This document shows positions 48,440-60,520 of a stretch of DNA of 64,000 nucleotides, piece by piece. Both the position numbers and the translations under genes were made by a program. The DNA comes from Nissolia schottii. Its lineage: Eukaryota > Streptophyta > Magnoliopsida > Fabales > Fabaceae. The notes beneath the pieces were generated by a model that ran no database searches, was not told the DNA's origin, and saw only the letters and a list, made by a program, of their open reading frames with translations. Where the stretch lies: positions 569,961 through 633,960 of the forward strand of contig QANU01066119.1 of assembly GCA_003254905.1 (NCBI GenBank), in the 5' to 3' direction. Positions within the stretch are counted from its first letter, which is position 1. The number at the start of each line of letters is the position of its first letter.

Positions 48440-49372
48440 GGGGCACGGGCACGTGATTCGCGAAATTCATCATTAATATTCCCAAAAATTTAAGCTTATG
48501 AATGACAGATTTTTGTGTTTGGTTCGCGAAATAGAAAAATAAGTTATGTTTTTAGCAATCATAAAATCCTCACTTCCCCCTTTTCAATTTTACCCTCCCC
48601 CATTGGAATCAAACATTCCCATGGAAAGAAATATTTCTACAATTGTAAATAGATGAACTTATCTTTATTTAAAATTGAAAACTCAATTTTATCCTCCCAT
48701 AATAATAACTATTGATTATCATTAAATAATTAATAAATATTAAATAAGTAAGAATAATAATAATAAATAAAATTAAACAATTAATAATAAAGATAATAAT
48801 AATAAATATTAAAAAATAATAGTATTAACAAACAGTCAATAAAAAAAATAATTATTAATATTAAATTAATAACAATAAATAGTAATGTTATGGGAGTTCA
48901 TAAAATAATAAATATTAAATAATTAATAATAACAATAATAAATATTAAATAATTAATAATAGTATTAGTAATAAAATAATTAATATTAATAGTAATAAGT
49001 AATATTAAATAATAATAATAAATATTAAATAATTAATAATTAATAATAAGAATACTAAATTAATAACTAAGATTAATAAATAATTAATAATTAATAATCA
49101 TAATAATAATTTTGATTGTTGAGAAAATAACTATTAATTATATGTAAATTATATTTAAATATGAATTTAACCTGTGTAATGATTTTTTTTTCATTTGTTA
49201 GGGGTATTTTTGGTAAAACAAAAAATATTCTTGAAAATATTAGTGTCAACTAAATGCATAAATGGTTCATCCCTAAACATATTTTACAAAAATTTTAAGA
49301 ATTCAATCAGTAAATTAAACAAATTTAAAAGTCATTCCTAAAAAAGTTATTTCTAAAAGTAGCACGCGGAAC
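48440..49372 (-). mobile_element. TIR element, copy 1 (inverted relative to copy 2)
   Basis: Inverted copy of the family at 53112-54224. The block at about 49130-49245 (GAGAAAATA, TATGTAAATTATATTTAAATA, AGGGGTATTTTTGGTAAAAC, AATATTAGTGTCA) is the reverse complement of 53275-53400. The left terminus has GTGATTCGCGAAATTCAT and the right terminus CACGCGGAACC. The middle (48700-49110) is an ATT/AAT low-complexity expansion. No coding capacity. Confidence 0.65.
48700..49110. repeat. degenerate AAT/ATT low-complexity tract
   Basis: About 400 bp composed almost entirely of AATAAT, TTAATA and AAATATTAAATAATTAATAA units in irregular order, inside the TIR element above. It is not one clean microsatellite but a mixture of short units. 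Confidence 0.85.
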
Positions 49373-51790
49373 CGTCATCAAGTCATCAAACTTATATAGA
49401 AGGAGAGTTAGTAACAGAAAAAAAAAATTTCTAACTGAACTAACAACTCGTCATAAATACATTAATTGCAAAACCTGCTGCTAATTCTATTTGTCTATTT
49501 ACTATTATAATTTCTGGTGATGAAGATTTCTCTGTGGCTCACCGTCAATTGTGGCTGAGTGGGTACAATGTCTTACTGTGAAACCTATGTATATATAGAA
49601 ATTACAGTATACGCCTCCCTCAATCATGCATTCAATTTGGGCTAGGCCATCTGATCTTATATAGAATGTCAAACTATACAAATTTCAAAGAGTTTATGAT
49701 GTTTTTAATTTATGATTGTTTAGAAATTTTATTTTATTTGGACTTAGGTATCTAGATTATATCACTTTTTTTAAAAAATAAAAATTGAAGTATCCCTTCA
49801 CTTGATAGGTAAGTGATACTAATCTTTCGTGGCATAATCAGAAGCTTAAGCAAACATTCCTTCCAATTATAATTTTTTGGGTTAAGTGGTGCATGTCTTA
49901 AGTGGTCACTAAAAAAAATAGTGTCAACTAAAATTGTGCAAGTTTCAACATATTCTCTAATATTTTAAAATGTTGCTCTTGTTAGTTTTTAAAGGTTTTA
50001 AAAAATAATTAACAAAAAATTAATGAAAACAACATTTTAAAATTTTAGAGATTAAATTGATACTTTATTTTTTTTTAGGCCGCTTAAGAAACTGGTACCC
50101 CTTGCACATCAATAATTCATTGAGCTATGCTAAAACGCTCGATTGAATTTCAATCGAATATGTTGGACAAAAGATCGAACAGTGATCAATTTAAGTTAAA
50201 ATAAATAGAAAAAATAAATGCAAAATAGAAATTTAAATAAATTAATTAATGGTTTAAATGTGTCACGCATAAAAATAATTGGGGTGCACTAAATCTCATG
50301 TCACTGTACTGCCACTATTAGTATTGTACGTATAATTAATGCAATCCATATTTGTTATCTAAACCAAAAAACTGACCCCTCATGTGTGATTACCCTCAAC
50401 TCCAATGTAATAGACCAAATCCGATCATGTAGCCTTCGTCAATCCTTCATTGATTTTTTATTCTTTCTCTTTTCGTCATCATCGTGACTCATTTTATTCT
50501 CACTTTCTTTTTTTTACATAATTCATCATTCTAGATCCAAATTTCATACACGAAATCTCCAGATCAAACTTTCCTCGAGCAGACTACAGATTATGTGAAT
50601 GATCCTCAAATTTTATTAGAAATTGCTCAGGATAAGTTGTGTTAATTGCGTCATATGTTTGTGTATGCATATTCTACATCTTTGTACAGTGTAATGGTAA
50701 AAGTTTGTGCATTAGACATTATAAGAAATATCATTGACACATTTTTAAGTTTGTGCATGTAAATTGTTTTTGTGTCTGCATTTTTATTATATGTGACTTA
50801 TAAAACTTGTTAGTATGTTAATATGTTTGTGTATATTAATTGTAAAGTTTGTGCAACATTATTCTATTGTTTGTACAAACATAAAGTAAAGGTGTGAGGA
50901 TCATTCGTGAATGGTTTACGTAAATGAGAAACACAAACAATTTACGTAAAATTGTATGTACACACGTGTTAAAGATGGAGTGCGTATAATTCATGAGGAA
51001 TGTAGGTGAGCTCCAATCATATTAAAATTGTATATTTGAGTGTCATAAAATCGTGCAATGGATGTGGAACTGGATATCACTCTCGTAATTCATAATACCG
51101 CAATTTAAAACCTACGTATGAATTTCTATCAACCGATTTCGAAGTCTTTGATTTGTGCTTACGAGTAGTCTAGTGCTTATATAGAAATTTTTAACTTGCT
51201 ATCCACATCTTCATATCAAGTCCGTCAATGTTGTTCAGCCAAAATAAGAAGGATAAAACGAAGGGTAATGCTACATAAATAATAAAATAAATAACAATAC
51301 ATAAATAAATATATAAAATATAATAAAAAGTGAGTACACATGATCCCACATGATCCCACGTGTTCAAATAAAATTATCCTAAAACGAAAGGAAACATAAA
51401 TCAGTTAATTGAATCGGTAGGGGAAAAAGTAAAAAAACGAAAACCGTGTGTGGAAGAAGATTTATGACCATCAAGCATGGAAATCAATATTGGGACCTAT
51501 TGCTGTCATTTTCCCTCATTTAAGAAACCAACCACCACCGTCTTAGAATCAACTTGCATTTACTGGGTTATTTCTTATCAGCTGAAGAAAAATGTGCTAC
51601 CACGTAATTATGGACCGCAATAGGCTCCAAGGCATCAACCGTGAAAAATCAAATTGAGATTATATATGTTGTATTGATATGGGTAGGTTATTAGTACAAG
51701 GTATGAAAATTTTAAAAAATTTATGGTAAGGGTACAGAAGGATATAATATATAAAAATACAAAATTATAGACAATAAAATACTTAAACAA
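49373..51790. other. intergenic DNA
   Basis: No gene supported. About 50640-50890 is enriched in GTTTGTGCAT/GTTTGTGTAT phrases, weakly like the 62.9-63.5 kb tandem array, but without a stable period. Confidence 0.5.
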
Positions 51791-51792
51791 TA

Positions 51793-52212
51793 GGATTAAC
51801 ATCTTATTTGGTCCTTCAACTTTACCTTCTTGTTCTACTTGATCTCTCAACTTAAAATAATGACACGAGCCTTGTACCCCCACCACTTCCTCTATCTTGA
51901 CATTGACCTTGGGTCCACCACTGAGTGCAGGGACTAAGTGGTCCCTATATATTTTTGGCCAGGTTGGTCCTTGAAATTGTTTGGCCATGTTGGTCCTTTG
52001 ACCATCAAAACGACATCGTTTTCGAGATGACTAAGAGAGAAGAGAGAGAAAATGACGTTAATGGACATGCAGCAACCATTAGAGGTCTATTGGACAGAGG
52101 GACCAACGGATTCAATGTTTGTAGAGTTCAGGGACTAACGTGTCTTCATTAAAAGTCGAAGGACCAAGTAGGCAAAAGGGTAAAGTCTAGAGATCAAACA
52201 TGGTATTAACCT
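51793..52212. mobile_element. TIR element, about 420 bp, Mutator-like termini
   Basis: The left end (GGATTAACATCTTATTTGGT) and the reverse complement of the right end (GGTTAATACCATGTTTGATC) match imperfectly over about 50 bp, including CTTTACCCTTTT/CTTTACCTTCTT. The interior has GGACC/GGTCC motifs in both orientations (TTGGTCCTT, GGGACCAAC). The style is like the ends of the 12.7-kb element. No transposase frame. Confidence 0.62.
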
Positions 52213-52474
52213 GAAATATTAAGATAAATGTAATTTAATAGCATTCTAACTCCAATTTTTCATCAAAGTACTATAAAACATATGAACTAAATTATTTAAA
52301 GAGGTATAAGATTTGAGAGGATAAAATTGTAATTTTCTTTTTTGATGAGTAGAGTTGTGCACAAAAGTAGTGCACCCGAACAATCGGGAAAGAAGAACAA
52401 AAAACAGTCAAGACCCCTAAGCAAATGACAATCCTTCACCTACCCTAAGTCCACCGAACAAATTGGCAATCAAA

Positions 52475-52488
52475 TGAAGAATCTCATT
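52475..52488. repeat. SINE target-site duplication, left
   Basis: TGAAGAATCTCATT, identical to 52674-52687 and immediately flanking the SINE. Confidence 0.9.
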
Positions 52489-52673
52489 ATTTTTTAGGTT
52501 GCCTGCCCGGTATCCAAGGCTTAGCCTTGACTAATCCGGGTCGACCCGGGTCGCGCACCTGGCTATGGCGGGTGAGTCTCCCAGCGGGGATAACTGCGTA
52601 CACAAGGTCTCGAACTCGGGACCTTGCTTAAGCGATACCAAGCCGCTTACCACTTGGACCAACCCCCGTTGGT
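52489..52673 (-). mobile_element. tRNA-type SINE with intact promoter boxes
   Basis: On the minus strand the element begins ACCAACGGGGGTTGGTCCAA. It has an A-box-like TGGTCCAAGTGGTAAGCGG and a B-box GAGTTCGAGACC (complement at about 52606-52617), the internal RNA polymerase III promoter of tRNAs. A GC-rich body follows, ending in CCTAAAAAAT. It is about 185 bp and flanked by a perfect 14-bp direct repeat. SINEs are copied in trans by LINE machinery. The perfect duplication indicates a fairly recent insertion. Confidence 0.92.
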
Positions 52674-52687
52674 TGAAGAATCTCATT
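52674..52687. repeat. SINE target-site duplication, right
   Basis: TGAAGAATCTCATT, identical to 52475-52488. Confidence 0.9.
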
Positions 52688-53111
52688 AAAAACCTCTCCA
52701 AAAGAGTTTATTCTATTTAAAATCAAATCAAATATATAGTTTAGTTCTAAAATTTGATGTTTTATAAGAACCAACTTATATTTTAAAGCATTTACTTATT
52801 ATAATGCTTAAAGTACAAGTACCTAGAAGTATCCAACAAGGATTGGTATATCGGTATGTACCAGTACGGGTATAACAACTATTTTGGAATATCTAAGGAT
52901 TCTCTAAAGTGAGAAGCTCACTTTAGATAGTAAAATAAAGTTTTTCACTCTTGGATCAATAAAGTGTCAATGAGTCTCGCTTCTCACTTTATTAGTTTAA
53001 ATGTGAAAAGCCTCACTTTATCGTTTAAAGTGAGTTCTCACTTTAGAATATCCAAATCCCCCCTACTTCATAGAAGATGATATATTCTCATTGTACATCT
53101 CTAAGCATCGA
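52688..53111. other. intergenic DNA with TCACTTTA-type short inverted repeats
   Basis: About 52905-53045 contains several AAGTGAGAA/TTCTCACTTT and TCACTTTAG motifs in both orientations, and could be a small foldback element. No gene. Confidence 0.4.
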
Positions 53112-54224
53112 GGCCCCGTGTGGTTCGTGGAATCTGTCAGCATTCTCGGGAATAACATTCTCAGGAATGCTATTCCTAGGAATGACATTTAAATATGTTT
53201 GGTGCGCAGATTAAATTCATGGGAATCTTGTAGAAGATGCTTGGAAATGAATTGTTCATATGTTTGGCTGACACTAACATTCTTGATAATATTTTTTGTT
53301 TTTCCAAAGTACCCCTGACTAATTAAAATAAAAAATTGATCATTACACACAGTAAACTCATATTTAAATATAATTTACATATAACTAAATATTTTCTCAA
53401 CTACATAAAAGATTATATATTCTCTCAATGTTTTAGTAATTAGAAATAAATATATAATTTTTCTTATTTTTCATTCTACATGTAATTACTCAAATTTCAT
53501 GCAAAATGTTTGATAATAGCAAAAAAAAAAAAAAATAGAACATGAGCAAAAAAAAATTAGAACAAAAAAATACAACAAATTATACAAAAATTATGTTCAA
53601 ACAAAATAGATAAAAAAAAACATAGCAAAAAAAACCTAGTCATCCAAAACAAAGCAAAAACATGAAAACAAGGCCATAATAGTGGTTTGCGGGATGCGTA
53701 CCTCTCAGTGGTGGCGGAGGACGTAGTGGACGCCGGAGGACGTGGAGGCTGCAAACAACATTGGAGGGCGCGGTTGCGGACGACGTGAAGGCTGCAGGAC
53801 ACGATGTGAACACCGTGAGAGAGGTCATGACTATACGTGAGAGGACGCTGGTCACCAACCGCTTGTTGCTGTTGCGGTGCAGTGGCGGACAAAGGGAGGC
53901 AAACAGGACAACGTCAAATCTGAAATGTGAGAGGTTGATAATGACTAGGTTAAGTTTTGGAGGGGGTTAAAATTGACTTTTTAATTTTAATTGAGGGTAA
54001 GTTTGTAAATAAACATTTTCGACAACATTCATTTCCCATGGCAATGTTAGAATCTCATGGGAAAGGTGAGATTAGAAAATTGGGAAAAATGAGTGTTTTT
54101 GGATTCTTGGGAATGTAACTTTCCTATAATGTTTTTTCATTCCGCAAACCAAACGCAGGAATTTGTTATTTCCAAAGCTCAGATTCCTAGAAATTCTTAC
54201 AGACTCCGCGAATCACACGAGGCC
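53112..54224 (+). mobile_element. TIR DNA element, copy 2
   Basis: The left end GGCCCCGTGTGGTTCGTGGA and the reverse complement of the right end (GGCCTCGTGTGATTCGCGGA) are strong inverted termini, followed inwards by ATCTGTCAGCATTCTCGGG and GTCTGTAAGAATTTCTAGG. It is about 1.1 kb. The GGCC...TGGTTCG ends are reminiscent of PIF/Harbinger-type elements, but the flanks (CGA/AGA) do not show a clean TWA duplication. The interior has a GC-rich block (53690-53960) whose minus-strand frames I do not recognise. Confidence 0.7.
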
Positions 54225-54672
54225 AGAAGGGAATTGCTTTTTAGTACATATATGATGTACGTACAATACTCAGATTGAGAGTAGTTATCACAATTCAAAT
54301 ATAAACTATATTTTAGTTATATAAGTGTTCAATATAATGTTAAATAAAAATGAATCTACAATGCATCGATTTGATATTGTTTCGACAGAAGTTCACGCTT
54401 ATTTAAACTCTGATCATTGTATGTGGATTTGAATATTTAAATCTCAACATACAAGTTTTCTGACATGAGGAACACATCCAAATTCAATAACTTGTTGGAA
54501 AAATAACATGAACACGAACATCCTTGCAATTAAACTGATGCTATATGATCCTCCATCACTCTAAGAAAAGCGTTGATCTGAAGTTATGCGTCATTATGTT
54601 TACCAGAACATTTTCATTAAACATACACCTATCCTTCCAGGACGACCATGAAGTTAATTTATTATGTAATTA

Positions 54673-54716
<44 letters not shown>

Positions 54717-55397
54717 TGTGTGTACAGAGAGAGAGAGGTGTTACTACAGGAGTTGATTTTTTCTAAATCGAAACATTAATCTAGGTCTGGTTGACTTTTC
54801 ATTAGCCACCTAATAGTATCATCTCTAATTATCTCTATCTCCATATAAAATTATTGGTTTCGTAAAATAATGAATTAGCAATGGAAAAGGAAACTTCCCC
54901 TAATAGCTCGTCTACTACTTGACAGAGAAAGAATAACTGTTAGTCTGTTTCGTTAGTTAGGATTTAAATTTTATATCAGGATTCGTTCAAACAATATATC
55001 TTCCAAACAAATTAAATAAGAGAGAGAGAGAGAGGGAGCATTCATTCAACCGTTACTTTGACAAGAGAAGTCGTCGTAGTGATTGAAGACATAACAAAAT
55101 GCAAATAGGAGCCATCGTGATTTTTATAAAAGAACTACCTAGAATGGCAAATTAAAATTACATAATATATATTATATATATAACCTCTTGCTTGGAAAAC
55201 ATGCCTGATGTACATTTGAAACAAAAGAACAAAATGAAAATTAAATTCACCAAACTTAAGTCATATTAGCCATTAGATAAGTCTGTGTAGTAAATATATA
55301 TATATATGCTAGCAAAACTAAACAACTTCACACGCACCCCGTAATGCATGTGAATTAATCCCTCTCTTCACATTGATTTTTCTTTTCTTGTTGCTGC
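54225..55397. other. intergenic DNA, 3' flank of the RGF-like gene
   Basis: Contains an AT dinucleotide run (54676-54710) followed by ACACAC and GAGAGAGAG tracts, and another GA tract at 55020-55035. Open frames across the AT run are artefacts. Confidence 0.6.
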
Positions 55398-56085
55398 TTA
55401 GTTGTGAGAAGGAGGATGTGTCTTTGGTGGTGAGTAGTCCAAATTAAACCATAGATTTTTCTCACTAGGTTTCTTGTGAGGCACACGCCAAGACACCGAA
55501 ACAAGAGATTCAGCTTGTAATGATGCACCTGATGAAGCTTTTCCCTTTGCTTCCATAACCCTACCTCTTCGGTTTCTACGCTTCACAGAATCAGAAACCA
55601 ACCGGGTCTTGATCATCATCTTGTCATCATTCCCTTCATTATGATGATGCTTTGGAGTAGTGGAATCAAACCCTTTTTTCTCATCACTAATCTGCATTAA
55701 ATAAAAGCTTTTGTTAAGCACACACAACTCGCATATAAATTAAGGTCAACAATTTGAATATACGAAAAATAAATTAAGGGTTTTTTCTTTTTACATCGGT
55801 GACGCTGAGGTGTGAACCCATGGCCTCATACAAACCATTCTAATGGCTTGAAAATTAATTAAGGGTGTGTTTGGTTTTTGTCTTCAAATGCTAAACAGAA
55901 ACCTAACTGACCCTAATTAAATATCAATATATGATAAATAAATCTTGATGCTAGTTAAGTAGACAAACCTTCAATGAGAAGTGGGGCTTCTTCTCTTGCT
56001 TCTTATCTAGAGGGCTAAGATGCCGGGCATTACATGCTTGCAAGGAAATGCACAGAAACATAAGAAGGAAATATGTGATTGACAT
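55398..56085 (-). CDS. RGF/GOLVEN/CLEL secreted peptide precursor
   Basis: RGF (GLV, CLEL) peptides are secreted, tyrosine-sulphated signals that act through RGI receptor kinases in root meristem maintenance and gravitropism. Two exons join in phase 0: 56085-55969 (39 codons) and 55691-55398 (97 codons plus stop), giving 136 residues, usual for the family. The N-terminus MSITYFLLMFLCISLQACNA is a clear signal peptide, with likely cleavage before RHLSPLDKK. The middle is variable and basic (VKRRNRRGRV). The extreme C-terminus is DYSPPKTHPPSHN, matching the family pattern Asp-Tyr ... Pro-Pro-x-His-Asn. Asp-Tyr is the sulphation site and a Pro may be hydroxylated. I chose the ATG at 56085 because the signal peptide starts there; the in-frame upstream extension looks like leader sequence. 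Confidence 0.87.
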
Positions 56086-56530
56086 GCCTTGTAGTTTGAG
56101 TACTTTTGAGCAAAAACAAAGTGTTGTGAGATAAGGGAAATGCAGTGATGGTATTGGTAGGAGAAGTATTTGTAGCAACAAGGGAAGTAAACGTGCATTA
56201 AATGCAATGACTAAAGAAGGAATAAGAGCTTCTCTTGAAGAACATGGTGTTGTAGGGATTGAAAGAAAGTAATGAGAGAAAATGAAGATATGGTGGCCTC
56301 CTCCCTTTTGTCCCTTCCTTCTGACATTCAATTTATTGGGTCCCAAGGGAAGGAAAAAGAGAAGCAAACACAAATCCTTCTTCATAGATTTATACAAAAG
56401 GAGAGAGAGAGAAATAGAGAGTACAAAATAGTGAATGAATTTGGGAAGCGTTTAGTTTAGGAAAAATACTTCCAAGTGTGTTATACTAGTAATATCAACT
56501 ATTAATTTAAATTTAGATTACTTATAAAAT
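56086..56530 (-). promoter_or_regulatory. upstream region of the RGF-like gene
   Basis: The minus strand has CTACAAATACTTCTCC about 85 bp upstream of the ATG (complement at about 56163-56178) as a possible weak TATA element. A GA-rich tract lies at 56400-56420. The long frame through this region is an extension of the signal-peptide frame and is not thought to be translated. Confidence 0.35.
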
Positions 56531-56668
56531 AATTCATTCGTTCTAAATTAACCATCATTTTTATTTTTTTTTGTTTCATTTACAAATTAATATGTTTGGA
56601 TATTAGTTTGTGAATGAATTATAAAAGTGAAAGCGACAATTAATTTAGGACAGAGGTGATATATATAA
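56530..56668. mobile_element. short Stowaway/mariner-like MITE
   Basis: The left side ATTCGTTCTAAATTAACCAT and the reverse complement of the right side (CTGTCCTAAATTAATTGTCG) are related inverted ends. The style (TCCTAAATTAATYGTCGCTTTCAC) is that of plant Stowaway/mariner MITEs. About 140 bp, with no coding capacity. A similar single end is seen near 17.7 kb. Confidence 0.6.
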
Positions 56669-57662
56669 AATGTTAAAAATCAATGGTTGATAATATTCAT
56701 TGAGCACACATACATTAAATGTGTTCCATGAGCAAACAAATATTTCTCTTAGTTTAATTCATATTTTGGAATATACAGAAGAGACACAAATATTGGGGGA
56801 CATAAACATATTTATAGAATGAGACATAAACGAACAAAAAAAAAAGACGCTAAAACTATCAATTGACTTGAGATAATTTTTAAATTAATTTTGTAGGTTC
56901 AAAAAGGATTTACACAAAAAATGTTTCGAAATAATTTTAAGCTAATTTTTGCACATCTACAAATGAAAAACACATCTATACTATTTAATGTATTACATTT
57001 TTTTACCTCAAGACAATAACCCAACCCTACCTTACAATATATTTTACTTCTAAAAATTGGCATTAGACTCATTAGAAAAGTATATGTAAAGTGAAACATG
57101 AACCAAAAATCAAGAATGCCATTGCCTCCCAAATTGGTTTAACCGAGAAACTTTTCATTCCCTGTCTTTTTCTTCAGGGCTCTTAATTAATAATCAGTAT
57201 TTGAATATATGGCTAGTGCATGCTCCCTGTTTTCTTGCCTTTGCCTTCCATTTTTCCTCCTTGGGAAACTATAGAACAAAAAAATTATTATACTAAGTGT
57301 TAAAAGTTGGAACGCTTTTTAGATCATTAGTAGTCACTTAACTAAAAAGTTTTGAACAATTTCACATTGACTTCTTAAAAGGTAAAACATTTTGTTGTCC
57401 ACCATAGGAATGAATGGTGATATTGAAGTCAATATTGTACAACAAGTTGTGAACATGATTGTAGGCAAGGACAAGAAATTAAAAAAAAAATTGAGAAATG
57501 AATTATTTCCATTGAATTTCTTGTCATGTATTGTTAAGTGTAGTATTTTATCATTAATTAATGTAACGGGTCTCATACTTAACATAATTAACAAAAAAAA
57601 ATCAACGATAAAAAATCACATATACATGACAAAAAATTTAATTGAAATAATTCGTTCCGTGT
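56669..57662. other. intergenic DNA
   Basis: No gene supported. The open frames at 56899-57132 (minus) and 57392-57727 (plus) have AT-biased composition and no domain. Confidence 0.5.
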
Positions 57663-57835
57663 ATTTTGTTTGGTTTAGTTTGAGAAGCATAACCAAAGAT
57701 CAGCTATACCAGCTCGAAATTAATTAGTGTTATAATATATTCCCGCGCATTTTGTTTGGTTTAGTTTGAGAACCATAACCAAAGAAGGTCAGCTATACCA
57801 GCTCTAAATTAATTAATGTTATAATATATAATATC
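57663..57835. repeat. 86-bp tandem duplication
   Basis: Two direct copies starting ATTTTGTTTGGTTTAGTTTG (57663 and 57749) and ending ATTAATTARTGTTATAATAT, with few substitutions and a small indel. Non-coding. Confidence 0.9.
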
Positions 57836-58472
57836 TATCCATCATATTATATAGTATAACATATAGTAGGCATCCTTTTTCTTTGATTTTGGAAGAAATC
57901 ATTTTATAAGATTGGATAATTATAACTCTCTACGTTTGGCCATTGGATCTTGTGTGTATCACGCGTCTTGATCTTCCAGAAGAAAACTAGACCCTTAATT
58001 AATGTTGAGACTGCCGAAGGAATGTGCAAGAACAACGAATAGAGAAATTAGTTTTGAGATCGATATTCTTAGAGAAAGATTTTCGTTTTGACTTTATGTG
58101 CGTAAATTATGTCCATGTGAAGAAAATTCATATGAACGTGAAATTTACAAAATATACATATTATTTTATGTCATTTTTGTATAAATTATCAAAATTTAGT
58201 AATTATTTTAGTAAATTACTACCTTTTATGGTGATTTATTAAAATAATAATATATGTATAATTGCCATAATTTGTAATGATTTATATATTTTATTATTAT
58301 TTTAATAAATTGTCACAATTGGTGGTAATTTATAAAAAATTATCAAATTTTGGTACGTTACTCAAAAATATCACATTCTTGTATTTTTTATACAATTTTA
58401 ACGTAAAGAATTTTTTATCCCCCAATGTGGATACAATGCAATGTGGATGAAAGAAAATATGTCATACATTAA

Positions 58473-58525
<53 letters not shown>

Positions 58526-59002
58526 AATTATGTTTTCTTTGACTCTTTAAGGAGTATATTGTAAAAAGGAAAAACAAGTCATCAAAGGAGAATGTAATAA
58601 ACGTGTTAGAAGGTTTTATTTACCTTTGTTCATGAGTGTAAAATGGACGAGGAGAAAATTTGACGGCTCATAAGTTAATTTTTTATGATTTTATTATTTT
58701 AAAATTAAATATAATTAATGTACTTATAATTTTACCACTACAGCAAATATGGCATTTAGTGGCAGCTTAAAAATTCAATTTGCGGTGGTTTGAACCACTG
58801 CTAAATTAAGAGTTTAATTTGAATACATTAATATAGTGACAATATAAGACTCTTAAACTAGGTTATATTTTAAAAAAAAAAATCTCTTCCTAATTTTTTT
58901 TCTCTCTAAAAGATAAATCATTTCACAATTTTTAAAACAATTATAACTTTTCTATAAAAACATTTCTCTCAAACTCAAGCATTTTTATTCTAAAATTTTA
59001 AA

Positions 59003-59033
<31 letters not shown>

Positions 59034-59785
59034 CAAATACAATATATATATATATAACATATTTATTTTTATAGCTTATATGGTAAAATAATAGATAAAA
59101 TAAAATTTTAACATTTTAATAAGAGAGAGTAAATTAGATCATAATCTAATTGAAAATTGCCCAATTTAAAATAATCATAAAATAATATGATGGATTTTGA
59201 AGGGACAATAAAACCCCAAAAGTTTTTCTCTTCTAATAAAGTAAAATTCATAATCAGAAGTAAATTAAACTTTATAAACTTTTCCCTTCCCTTCCTTCCC
59301 CTTCAAAAGCAAACTCATGAACACACCCTAAGTCATCAATCTAAGCTTTTCGTTTATACATTGATATTAATCCAAAGAATAATGATATACCATCTCACTA
59401 TATTTTTTAACAAAATCTCTCACATATTAAATGGATTAAATACTGCTTACTTTTAAGTTTTTAAGACATTGTTGCATCTTTTTTGCTTGGTTTTGAAATG
59501 AGAATATAAAGTCCAAAGTTGAAGCCCCAAACCAACATGTCGCTGAAGAAACTAATAAGTTTTTAAGACATTGATTGTATTTATTTTTTGTTTCAACCAA
59601 AGTTTTGGGAGTCTGATTGGCCAATTAAAAGAATCGGTTGAGTGTAAGTTTTAGGTGTTATAGGCTAGATTAGAATATAATTTGTTTGTTAAGTCTCCTA
59701 GACTTTATAGTAGTTAGTTGAGGAGCGTAAGGTATTAATGGTTGATCGAAGATTTTAGGGCCTAATCGGGGGTTTTGGGCCAAAT
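57836..59785. other. intergenic DNA with microsatellites
   Basis: Contains a GA dinucleotide run (58475-58524) and a TA run (59003-59029). AT-rich elsewhere. No gene recognised. Confidence 0.6.
58475..58524. repeat. GA microsatellite, about 25 units
   Basis: Uninterrupted AG dinucleotide repeat, likely to be length-polymorphic. Confidence 0.97.
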
Positions 59786-59789
59786 AGCC

Positions 59790-60520
59790 TATTAGTTGAT
59801 AACTCTCCAATGAGTTATTTTTGTGTAGATTTTGCATGTAGACTTAGAATTAACCCTTGCATTTTTAGGAGTTCTTAGCATGTTTTAAATTTGTTTTAGG
59901 TATAATGTGATTTCATAACTCTTGGACATTTTTATGGATTTTTTGGATAGTTTTAGGTGTTTGTTCATTGATTTTTAGGAACAGTCTCAGAGAGAAAATT
60001 GAGCAAAAAGGTATATGTTGAAATGCTTGAATAGTTTCACAGTCACTAGGATTTCACCTTGAAGATGGAAGAATTTAGACTTGGCTCTAACTACAAAGTT
60101 GAAGATCTCTTTCTTAACTTTAACGGGAGACTTTAATCACCTCAATCGAACATTTGTAACAAATGTTATGATTTTTCTACCATCATAGTGCAAAGTTATC
60201 AAAAATGCATAAAAGGGAACCACTCGAGCGGTTGGAACACCGCTTGAGCAGTTTGAACACAAAATTGAAGTGTTTTTTAAACAAGAGGAACTGGTCGAGC
60301 GGTCCCAACACCACTCAAGTAGTCTGGCATGACCTTGGTGCGATAAATAACGTGTTTTAACATGTTTTGACTCGAATTTGAGCCCAAGCACTATAAATTG
60401 AAGTGTTAACTCACCCCAAAGGATGATTGATTAAGATTTTAGAGTTGAAGCAACCCTAGAAGAGCTCTACGGTGCGAAGAAGAAGATTCTGGGGTGTGAC
60501 ATGAAGAAGGAGAGATGGAG
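59790..60520. repeat. dispersed repeat, copy B (uninterrupted)
   Basis: Collinear with 44600-45930 in direct orientation, minus the 571-bp insertion. Shared landmarks are TTTAGGTGTTTGTTCATTGA (about 59951), CTACAAAGTTGAAGATCTC (about 60090) and GGGTGTGACATGAAGAAGG (about 60492). It serves as the empty-site reference for the insertion in copy A. No recognised coding domain. Confidence 0.85.

Noticed and set aside
54545..54766. 73-residue frame with YIYIYIYIYI
   Set aside because: Translation of an AT microsatellite.
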